Source: Alphaproteobacteria bacterium
Lineage (GTDB): Bacteria > Pseudomonadota > Alphaproteobacteria > Rhizobiales > Aestuariivirgaceae
Direction: 5' to 3'
Length of the DNA stretch: 7,344 nucleotides
NCBI GenBank assembly: GCA_026400595.1
Contig: JAPLOT010000378.1
Span: forward strand, 1-7,344
The position numbers and the translations under genes were made by a program. Shown here in pieces: positions 1 through 5,217 of the stretch. The stretch's first letter is position 1. Each line of letters begins with the position of its first letter. The notes beneath the pieces are model-generated. The model ran no database searches, was not told the origin of the DNA, and worked only from the letters and a program-made list of their open reading frames with translations.

Positions 1-269
1 GCCAACAGCTTCACGGCTCCTATCCAGCACAGGATCGCGGTCAATGTCTCCGCGGCGATGATTGCCGCATAGGCGACCGTCTGAAGCATTGTGTTGTCGA
101 TGGCGCGGTACTTGATCGTCGAGTCCGGAAACACGGTATCCATGCGCATGACATGCTGCACGAAGGCCCAGTTGGTCCCGTAGTCCGTGATGTTTCCGAA
201 TGCGACGAGGCTGGCAAACAAGGCGATTGCCGCGACACACGCTACCTTGGACAGTCGGAGGATCATCAT
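1..269 (-). CDS. DUF2165-family small integral membrane protein (partial, C-terminus beyond the window)
   Basis: The function of this family is unknown. The visible 89 residues read from an ATG pair at 264-269 and run off the window edge without a stop. Residues about 7-24 form a hydrophobic segment ending in LVAFGNITDYGTNW, followed by FVQHVMRMDTVFPDS and a second hydrophobic segment at about 64-88. As I recall the DUF2165 family, this order is characteristic: a first membrane helix, a GN-TDYG stretch, a QHV-MDT-FP stretch, and a second helix with a membrane glutamate (here E74). Family members are usually around 160-170 residues with four helices, so roughly half is missing here. A short AGG (276-278) lies 6 bases before the ATG pair. 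Either ATG could be the start, a difference of one residue. The gene begins only 32 bases beyond the 3' end of tRNA-Ser on the same strand, with no hairpin between them, so read-through from the tRNA promoter is possible. Family assignment comes from recalled motifs, not from a search. Confidence 0.8.
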   Translation of the reverse strand, partial: MMILRLSKVACVAAIALFASLVAFGNITDYGTNWAFVQHVMRMDTVFPDSTIKYRAIDNTMLQTVAYAAIIAAETLTAILCWIGAVKLL

Positions 270-276
270 GGCATGC

Positions 277-290
277 CTGAGTCGATTCAG
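277..290. promoter_or_regulatory. Tandem GANTC sites in a near-palindrome upstream of the DUF2165 gene
   Basis: The sequence CTGAGTCGATTCAG holds two abutting GANTC sites (279-283 and 284-288) and is palindromic except for one G/T pair. GANTC is the target of the CcrM cell-cycle methyltransferase in Alphaproteobacteria. The site touches the presumed ribosome binding site of the DUF2165 gene and lies within the short gap to tRNA-Ser. A regulatory role is inference only. Confidence 0.3.
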
Positions 291-301
291 CGAAAAGCCA
301 G

Positions 302-391
302 TGGCGGAGGGGGAGGGATTCGAACCCCCGGAAGGCTTTCACCTTCAACGGTTTTCAAGACCGCCGCAATCGACCGCTCTGCCACCCCTCC
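302..391 (-). tRNA. tRNA-Ser (anticodon UGA)
   Basis: The gene is 90 bases long including an encoded CCA (plus-strand tgg at 302-304). The acceptor stem pairs seven bases, GGAGGGG (385-391) with CCCCTCC (306-312), and the discriminator is G, as usual for serine tRNAs. The anticodon loop reads CTTGAAA with anticodon TGA at 355-357, decoding UCA and related codons. The T loop is TTCGAAT (318-324), closed by a five-pair stem with one G-U pair. The long variable arm between the anticodon stem and the T stem (GTTGAAGGTGAAAGCCTTC region) marks it as class II serine. A rhizobial-type promoter lies just upstream. Confidence 0.97.
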
Positions 392-413
392 GGAACGGAC
401 CTGAATGTGCCGC

Positions 414-441
414 TTGTAGCAGCGCTTGCGGCCGCGTCAAG
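414..441 (-). promoter_or_regulatory. Putative sigma-70 promoter for tRNA-Ser
   Basis: On the minus strand, CTTGAC (436-441) is followed after 16 bases by CTACAA (414-419), close to the rhizobial housekeeping consensus CTTGAC-N17-CTATAT. Transcription would begin a few bases further on, leaving a leader of roughly 15 bases before the mature tRNA 5' end at 391. It fits exactly between the aldolase stop (452) and the tRNA. Confidence 0.6.
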
Positions 442-451
442 ACAGCCCCCG

Positions 452-1219
452 TCAGTCGGCGTAGGAGGGGTCCTGGCTGTCGAGAATGCGCTTCATTTCT
501 TCGAAATGGGCCAGGAACTGTTCGCGGTCGGCCTCCCACTCCTGGGCGGTCCTTTCGGCCACGGCCGCTGTCATGACATGCAGCTTGCGCCCGGTCTGAT
601 AAGCCAGCACCAGGTTGCTGCAGGCGCGCTCCAGGTAATAGGTCAGATCGAAAGCTTCTGCGACGGTCGATGCGCAGACCAGAATACCATGATTGCCCAT
701 CATCATGATCTGCTTGTTGCCCATCAGGGCGGCGATGCGATCGCCTTCCTCGGTGGTATTCGCCATGCCGCCGTAGTCCATGTCGAAGGCAATACGGTTG
801 TAGAAACGGGCCGTGTTCTGGTCGATGGGCAGAATCTCCGGATCGGTCAGCGAGGCCAGCACCGTGCCATAGGTCGGGTGAAGATGGATGATGCAGCGCG
901 CCTGGGGCAGCGCCGCATGCAGCCTGCCATGCAGGCACCAGGCGGTGAGGTCCGGCGCGTCGGGCCGGTTCATCGTTTCGCTGTCGGTCGAATCGAGCAA
1001 CAGAAGTTCGGATGCCTTGATCCGCGAAAAATGACGCCACCGGGGATTCATCAGAAAGGTCTTGCCATCCCGCGATACCGCCAGGCTCAGATGGTTGGCG
1101 ACAGCTTCGTGCCAGTTGTAGTGAGCGGCCAGTCTAAATGCCGCCGCAAGGTCGACACGCAATTGCCATTCGTCGGCTTCATGAGACGTGACGGTCTTGA
1201 GGGATGCGACATTGCCCAT
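452..1219 (-). CDS. Class II aldolase/adducin-domain protein, probably not a true aldolase
   Basis: The product is a 255-residue cytosolic protein and the domain fills nearly all of it. Family hallmarks are NHLS (42-45), HLHP with H112 and H114 as the first two zinc ligands, and GNHG (175-178) with H177 as the third. The PIDQNTARFYNR and DYGGMANT stretches (131-153) are typical of the adducin-like branch of class II aldolases, as I recall it. In L-fuculose-phosphate aldolase a catalytic glutamate (E73) lies 19 residues before the first zinc histidine; the equivalent here is A93 in LTAWCLHGRLH. A carbon-carbon lyase reaction of that kind is therefore unlikely by the standard mechanism, and the substrate is unknown. 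The ATG at 1217-1219 is chosen because AGGAG (1226-1230) sits 6 bases ahead of it. The frame stays open 95 codons further upstream, but that part is low-complexity and arginine-rich and shows no domain. The gene is not in an operon with recognisable metabolic partners. Confidence 0.9.
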   Translation of the reverse strand: MGNVASLKTVTSHEADEWQLRVDLAAAFRLAAHYNWHEAVANHLSLAVSRDGKTFLMNPRWRHFSRIKASELLLLDSTDSETMNRPDAPDLTAWCLHGRLHAALPQARCIIHLHPTYGTVLASLTDPEILPIDQNTARFYNRIAFDMDYGGMANTTEEGDRIAALMGNKQIMMMGNHGILVCASTVAEAFDLTYYLERACSNLVLAYQTGRKLHVMTAAVAERTAQEWEADREQFLAHFEEMKRILDSQDPSYAD

Positions 1220-1225
1220 CTGGGA

Positions 1226-1230
1226 CTCCT
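1226..1230 (-). promoter_or_regulatory. Ribosome binding site of the aldolase-like gene
   Basis: AGGAG on the minus strand, 6 bases before the ATG at 1219. It is the strongest Shine-Dalgarno match upstream in this frame and decides the start against the much longer upstream extension. Confidence 0.75.
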
Positions 1231-1246
1231 CTGAAAAGCCAAGCAA

Positions 1247-1275
1247 AGATAGCCGAACAGCGCGACGCGGGCAAT
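1247..1275 (-). promoter_or_regulatory. Putative promoter of the aldolase-like gene
   Basis: On the minus strand, ATTGCC (1270-1275) and CTATCT (1247-1252) are separated by 17 bases. This matches the rhizobial CTTGAC-N17-CTATAT form at four of six and five of six positions. A start near 1240 would leave a leader of about 20 bases ahead of the ATG at 1219, including the AGGAG. A GC-rich inverted repeat lies immediately upstream. Confidence 0.4.
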
Positions 1276-1279
1276 GCGC

Positions 1280-1303
1280 CCCGGCAGGGCCGGCACTGCC
1301 GGG
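1280..1303. repeat. GC-rich inverted repeat with CCGGCA half-sites
   Basis: CCCGGCAG (1280-1287) and CTGCCGGG (1296-1303) form a perfect eight-pair inverted repeat around an eight-base spacer. CCGGCA also occurs within it at 1290-1295, making a second perfect palindrome with TGCCGG at 1297-1302, and a further TGCCGG occurs at 1339-1344. No T-run follows on either strand, so it is not an intrinsic terminator. Its place just upstream of the putative aldolase promoter would suit an operator, but chance in GC-rich DNA is also possible. Confidence 0.35.
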
Positions 1304-1522
1304 CACGCGGGTGTCAACCGCAACCCGCCAGGCTGACTTGCCGGCGCATCGGCGCTGGCGCCGCAAGCATTCAGGGCGGCGGTATTGGGAGAGCGGCCGG
1401 ACCTTCTGCCATGCCTCTTGCCCTTCGAACATCTTTATGGTCACTGGTGCGCGCCGTAAGGCTGCTGGCCGGGGGGCTGCAAGCTGCCGATCGATGAACT
1501 TCAATCAGGTCAGTTGATCACG

Positions 1523-2239
1523 ATGACGAACCTCCGCGCGCTCCTTGTCCTCGCCTTTCTCTTCGTTCCCGCACAACTTACGGCACAGACGCTCGAAAAC
1601 CTTCCCTTCGACAAGCAGCTGCAACTGGCCAAGGTGGGCGACGTCGACGCGCAGTTCGCGGTCGGCCTCGCGTATGAAACCGGCAGGTCGGGTCAGCCCG
1701 ACGAAGCCGAGGCCGCCAAGTGGTACCGCCAGGCCGCCCTGCAGGGGCAGGTCGACGCGCAGTATCGTCTCGCCAAGCTGGTGACGAAGGGCACCAAGGG
1801 GTTGAAGAAGGATCCGGCAACCGGACTGAAACTCTTCGCGGATGCCGCCGCCAAGGGTTATGCCCCGGCCATGAACGCGCTCGGCCTGATCTACCAGACA
1901 GGCCAGGGTGCAACTGTGGATCCGAAGAAGGCAGCGGAATGGTACCGCAAGGCTGCCGATCTCAAGTTCGCCGAGTCCGAGAACAATCTCGGCATGCTTT
2001 ACCTTGAGGGCAAGGGCGTGGGACGGGATCTGGGGGAAGCTTTCAAGCTCTTTGAGCGGGCCGCCGCACAGGGGGACGGCTGGGCCCTGAACAATCTTGG
2101 TGGCATGTATGAGATGGGCTGGGGCTCCCCTCCGAACCGCGACAAGGCGCTCGACCTCTATCGCCAGGCGCTAGCAAAGGGAATTGTCTCGGCACAGGCC
2201 AACATCGATCGTGTCTCGACCCCGCCTGCGTCCCCCTGA
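1523..2239 (+). CDS. Secreted Sel1-repeat (TPR-like) protein
   Basis: The 238-residue product starts with a signal peptide: MTNLRALLVLAFLFVPAQLTA, with likely cleavage after A21 (LTA|QT). The rest is a solenoid of about five Sel1-like repeats of roughly 36 residues, at about 37-72, 73-112, 113-145, 146-181 and 182-217. Each carries the A-x-A-x-x-x-LG-x-x-Y pattern followed by K-A-x-x-(W/L)-(Y/F)-x-x-A; LGLIYQTGQG, LGMLYLEGKG and LGGMYEMGWG are clear examples. Such repeats form protein-binding helical pairs and no catalytic residues are expected, so it probably acts as an exported adaptor in the periplasm. The start is uncertain. AGG at 1507-1509 is 13 bases from the ATG at 1523 and 4 bases from an in-frame TTG at 1514; ATG is preferred and the choice changes three residues. 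It ends 114 bases before rlpA in the same direction with no terminator hairpin between them, so partial co-transcription is possible. Confidence 0.93.
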   Translation: MTNLRALLVLAFLFVPAQLTAQTLENLPFDKQLQLAKVGDVDAQFAVGLAYETGRSGQPDEAEAAKWYRQAALQGQVDAQYRLAKLVTKGTKGLKKDPATGLKLFADAAAKGYAPAMNALGLIYQTGQGATVDPKKAAEWYRKAADLKFAESENNLGMLYLEGKGVGRDLGEAFKLFERAAAQGDGWALNNLGGMYEMGWGSPPNRDKALDLYRQALAKGIVSAQANIDRVSTPPASP

Positions 2240-2245
2240 ATTTCA

Positions 2246-2253
2246 TTAACCAT
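2246..2253 (+). promoter_or_regulatory. Putative CtrA half-site upstream of rlpA
   Basis: TTAACCAT matches the half-site described for the alphaproteobacterial cell-cycle regulator CtrA. It lies about 100 bases upstream of the rlpA ATG, in the AT-richer part of the gap after the Sel1 gene. No second TTAA at the canonical 7-base spacing is present, so this would be a half-site only. Binding is inferred. Confidence 0.35.
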
Positions 2254-2353
2254 ATCTGCCAACGCAATATTCACTCTCGCGGCGCAAAGACTTTCGCTGT
2301 GGGAAATTTGACACGCCCCGGGACGGCAAGCCTTGTGCGTGGAGTGGGATGCG

Positions 2354-3358
2354 ATGCGTCGGTTGGGAATCGTTCCAGTGCTTCTGGTGTCCGTCGGGCT
2401 GGCGCTGACTGGCTGCGCCAAGAGCGAGAAGAAGGCAGCGCTCGATCCCTTTGCCGGAACCGGCAGCCCAGTTTACAAGGGCAAGGGCCCGGTGCCTTGG
2501 GGCGGGGGCCGCTATCATGTCGGGAAACCATACCAGGTCGCCGGCCGTTGGTTCACGCCGAAGGAACAGCCCAATTATGACAAGGAAGGCATGGCCTCCT
2601 GGTACGGCGAAGCCTTCAATCGCCGAAAGACTTCCAATGGCGAGTGGTTCGACATGACCCGTCTCACCGCTGCGCATCCGACACTTCCACTGCCGAGCTA
2701 CGTGAAGGTCACCAATCTGGACAACGGTAGGGAAGCCGTGGTGCGGGTCAATGATCGCGGTCCCTTTGTCGGGACCCGCATTATCGACCTTTCCAAACGG
2801 ACGGCAGAAGTTCTCGATTTCAAGAAGAAGGGAAAGGCAGAGGTCCGTGTCCAGTACATCGGCCCGGCTCCCCTGGACGACAATGGTTCCCATCTCATGG
2901 CCATGAACACGGAACTTGAGAGGGGAACGCCGATGCGCAAGATGATTGCCTCGGCTGACCGCCGGCACCGGAAGTCATCGCCGGACGCCGTCGAGGTTGC
3001 GACCGCCAGGCCGGCGAAAGCCAGGAAGCCTGCAGCGCAGCTCGCGTCCTACGAGGCGCCGCAGCCAGTGGCCACGCCCGAGATGGCGGCCGAAACAATC
3101 CATGAGAACTCGTACTTCGTGCAGATTGGGTCGTTTGCCGACTATGAAAATGCCGAGCAGGCCCGCGCCGTTTTCGCCAATGTCTGGCCGGTTCAGTTCG
3201 TCGAGATGTCCGGCAGCCAGGGCACGGTCTACCGTGTCAGGCTTGGCCCGATCGCATCCTCCGAAGATGCAGAGACTGCCCTGGAAAGCGCCGTGGCGTC
3301 CGGATTCCCGGACTCGCATGTGGTGCGCACCCAGGCCATGCAGGCCGCCCTGCAGTAA
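2354..3358 (+). CDS. rlpA: RlpA, septal-ring lytic transglycosylase lipoprotein
   Basis: The 334-residue product begins with a lipoprotein signal: MRR, a hydrophobic run and lipobox LTGC, with C21 as the lipidated residue. The double-psi beta-barrel domain spans about 77-168 (GMASWYGEAFNRRKTSNGE ... VNDRGPFVGTRIIDLS). E97, H108 and D134 correspond to the catalytic residues described for Pseudomonas aeruginosa RlpA, so enzymatic activity is expected. A proline/alanine-rich linker (about 200-250) leads to a C-terminal SPOR domain (about 251-330, YFVQIGSFADYENAEQA ... YRVRLGPI) of the type that binds peptide-free glycan at the septum. The family cleaves such denuded glycan strands and helps daughter-cell separation. 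The start at ATG 2354 has GGAG (2341-2344) 9 bases upstream and places the lipobox correctly; an in-frame TTG at 2333 would add seven residues and disturb the signal. It is 76 bases upstream of dacF. Confidence 0.95.
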   Translation: MRRLGIVPVLLVSVGLALTGCAKSEKKAALDPFAGTGSPVYKGKGPVPWGGGRYHVGKPYQVAGRWFTPKEQPNYDKEGMASWYGEAFNRRKTSNGEWFDMTRLTAAHPTLPLPSYVKVTNLDNGREAVVRVNDRGPFVGTRIIDLSKRTAEVLDFKKKGKAEVRVQYIGPAPLDDNGSHLMAMNTELERGTPMRKMIASADRRHRKSSPDAVEVATARPAKARKPAAQLASYEAPQPVATPEMAAETIHENSYFVQIGSFADYENAEQARAVFANVWPVQFVEMSGSQGTVYRVRLGPIASSEDAETALESAVASGFPDSHVVRTQAMQAALQ

Positions 3359-3434
3359 AAGAGGGCAGCGCGCCTGCTGCGTTGCATTCCCCGCTGAAGG
3401 CAATTACCCTTGCAAAGGGGCACAAGGCGGTCGG

Positions 3435-4595
3435 ATGCAACGAATTCTCTTATCGATCTGGTTGATTCTGGCAACTCTTTCGGTGGCACCTGCGTGCGTG
3501 CATGCGCAGGACACACCATTCGAGACGACGATTCCACACGCCATCCTTCTCGACGCACGCACTGGCAAGGCGCTTTTCGAGAAGGGTGCAGATATCGCAA
3601 TCCCGCCGGCAAGCATGAGCAAGCTGATGACCATGATCATGGTCTTCGAAGCGCTCAAGGCAGGAAAGATGACGCTCGATCAGGAGGTCCTCATCAGCGA
3701 GGATGCCTGGCGCCGCGGCGGTGCTTCCTCGGGCGGTTCCACCATGTATGCCGAACTCAATTCGAAGGTGAAATTGTCCGATCTGATCCAGGGCGTGATT
3801 GTCCAGTCGGCCAATGATGCCTGCATCGCCATTGCGGAAACCATCTCTGGCAATGAACCCGCCTTTTCCGATCGCATGACCAAGCGGGCGCAGGAGCTTG
3901 GCTTCGCAAGCGCCAGTTTCCGCAATGCAACGGGACTGCCGGACCCGGACCATCGCGTGAGCGTGCGCGACCTCGCCGGCATGGCGCGTTACATCATCGT
4001 CAGTTTTCCAGAATACTACCACTACTACAGCCAGCCGAGCTTCACCTGGAACAAGATCAACCAGTCCAACCGCAATCCGCTTCTGAAGGACTATCCGGGG
4101 GCCGATGGCATGAAGACCGGCTACACGAAAGAGGCTGGCTATGGCCTCGTCGGCTCCGCGACGCGTGGCGACCGGCGCCTGATCATGGTGCTGGCCGGGG
4201 CGAAGTCGATCAACGAGCGAAAACTGGAAGCGCAGAAGCTGCTGGACTGGGGTTTCAGCCAGTTCAAGACCTTTGAAGTCTATGACAAGGGTGAGCGCGT
4301 CAGCCGAGCCACGGTTTGGGGAGGCGTCAAGCGGCGCGTCGGGTTGCAGGCGACGGAGTCGGTTTCAGTAACCCTTACCCCGGCAGAACAAGCCATCGTC
4401 GAAGTGAAACTCGCGTATGATGGGCCCCTCATTGCACCAGTCGAGCAAGGCCAGAAGGTCGGGAAGCTGCGCTTCATCGTCGACGGCGTTGTTCTGGACG
4501 AGGTCCCGGTGGAGACGTCGGAAGCGGTTGAAGCTGACCCGTCCATGTGGTCGCGTGCGCTCGATAGTCTGCTGATCATGGTATTCGGGAGCTGA
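3435..4595 (+). CDS. dacF: D-alanyl-D-alanine carboxypeptidase (PBP5/6 family)
   Basis: This periplasmic penicillin-binding protein removes the terminal D-Ala from peptidoglycan pentapeptide stems and so limits cross-linking. It is 386 residues long, normal for the family. A signal peptide occupies residues 1-24 (cleavage VHA|QD). All three serine peptidase S11 motifs are present: SMSK at 60-63 (nucleophile S60, general base K63), SAN at 125-127 and KTG at 227-229. The C-terminal beta domain (PBP5_C) follows from about 278 to 368, and the final segment, SMWSRALDSLLIMVFGS, can form the amphipathic helix that tethers these enzymes to the inner membrane. AAGG at 3424-3427 lies 7 bases before the ATG. 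The stop is one base before the tmk start, indicating one transcript. The dacF name follows usage for this gene order in rhizobia; dacA, dacC and dacD are paralogues that motifs alone cannot exclude. Confidence 0.95.
   Translation: MQRILLSIWLILATLSVAPACVHAQDTPFETTIPHAILLDARTGKALFEKGADIAIPPASMSKLMTMIMVFEALKAGKMTLDQEVLISEDAWRRGGASSGGSTMYAELNSKVKLSDLIQGVIVQSANDACIAIAETISGNEPAFSDRMTKRAQELGFASASFRNATGLPDPDHRVSVRDLAGMARYIIVSFPEYYHYYSQPSFTWNKINQSNRNPLLKDYPGADGMKTGYTKEAGYGLVGSATRGDRRLIMVLAGAKSINERKLEAQKLLDWGFSQFKTFEVYDKGERVSRATVWGGVKRRVGLQATESVSVTLTPAEQAIVEVKLAYDGPLIAPVEQGQKVGKLRFIVDGVVLDEVPVETSEAVEADPSMWSRALDSLLIMVFGS
4587..4591 (+). promoter_or_regulatory. Ribosome binding site of tmk within the end of dacF
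   Basis: GGGAG overlaps the last sense codons of dacF and lies 5 bases before the tmk ATG at 4597. With the junction TGACATG, this supports translational coupling of the two genes and fixes the tmk start. Confidence 0.6.
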
Positions 4596-4596
4596 C

Positions 4597-5217
4597 ATGC
4601 CAGGCCTCTTCATCACCTTCGAAGGCGGGGAGGGGACCGGCAAGTCCACGCAGGTCGCCCGGCTGGCCGAGCGACTCTTGGTCCAAGGCGGCAAGGTGAC
4701 GATCACCCGCGAGCCCGGCGGAACGCCGGCGGCGGAGCAGCTCCGCGGCCTGCTCGTATCCGGCGAGACGGGCCGCTGGTCCGCGACGGGCGAGGCGCTG
4801 CTGAACTATGCCGCTCGAGAGTCTCACTTGACCGATCTGATCCGGCCGGCTCTGGCCAAGGACCATGTCGTGTTGTGCGACCGCTTCATGGATTCGACCC
4901 GGGCCTACCAGGGCTATGCCGGCGGCTGCAGCATGGCGCTCATCGATGCTCTCGAAGAGGGTGTGGTTGGCGCGACCCGGCCGGACCTGACTCTGATCTT
5001 CGATCTCGATCCGGAGCAGGGATTGCTCCGGGCACGGAGCAGGGGTGATAGCGAGGACCGCTACGAGCGCAAGGGGGTGGACTTTCACCGCCGCCTGCGC
5101 AGTGGATTCCTGGACATTCTCGATCGCGAGCCAAAGCGCTGCAGGCTTGTCGAGGCGGGGCGTCCCGTCGATGACGTGTCGAACCAGGTCTGGTCCATCG
5201 TCAGCGGGCGACTGTGA
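4597..5217 (+). CDS. tmk: Thymidylate kinase (dTMP kinase)
   Basis: The enzyme phosphorylates dTMP to dTDP with ATP in the cytosol, the step leading to dTTP. The 206-residue length is typical. The P-loop is GGEGTGKST at 10-18 (K16, S17). TREPGGT (37-43) is the nucleotide-monophosphate-binding DR-x/EPGGT signature, and CDRFMDSTRAYQG (94-106) is the family's DR(Y/F) region that contacts the substrate. The LID region, about 145-160, carries several arginines (RARSRGDSEDRYERKG). The P-loop has no basic residue at the variable position, which fits the bacterial type II arrangement in which the catalytic arginine comes from the LID. The gene lies between dacF (1-base gap) and holB (overlap at TGATG). 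Pairing with holB groups dTTP supply with replication. Confidence 0.97.
   Translation: MPGLFITFEGGEGTGKSTQVARLAERLLVQGGKVTITREPGGTPAAEQLRGLLVSGETGRWSATGEALLNYAARESHLTDLIRPALAKDHVVLCDRFMDSTRAYQGYAGGCSMALIDALEEGVVGATRPDLTLIFDLDPEQGLLRARSRGDSEDRYERKGVDFHRRLRSGFLDILDREPKRCRLVEAGRPVDDVSNQVWSIVSGRL

Larger units (their letters stand above)
1220..1522. other. Divergent intergenic region between the aldolase-like and Sel1 genes
   Basis: This 303-base stretch lies between two divergently oriented genes. It holds the ribosome binding site and putative promoter of the minus-strand gene and a palindromic cluster (1280-1303). Frames open through it are arginine- and alanine-rich, with no recognisable domain and no convincing ribosome binding site. 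I could not find a convincing promoter for the Sel1 gene. A seven-codon frame (MNFNQVS, 1494-1517) ends 5 bases before the Sel1 ATG and has no good ribosome binding site. Confidence 0.6.

Noticed and set aside
270..304. tRNA-Ser 3' end as an integration site for a genomic island
   Set aside because: Serine tRNA genes are common attachment sites, but I see no integrase, no direct repeat of the tRNA 3' end and no change in composition in this window.
407..1234. 275-codon plus-strand frame opposite the aldolase-like gene
   Set aside because: The minus-strand reading has the conserved HLHP and NHG motifs and a ribosome binding site; the plus-strand frame has neither.
1220..1504. N-terminal extension of the aldolase-like protein by up to 95 residues
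   Set aside because: The extension is arginine-rich with no family similarity, while AGGAG is well placed for the ATG at 1219 and a putative promoter lies inside the extension.
2308..2336. TTGACA as the -35 element of an rlpA promoter
   Set aside because: The hexamer is perfect, but the -10 position 17 bases on (CCTTGT) is poor, and the implied transcript start near 2343 would remove part of the ribosome binding site.
2246..2968. 240-codon minus-strand frame opposite the first part of rlpA
   Set aside because: It covers the conserved barrel domain of rlpA in antisense and has no support of its own.
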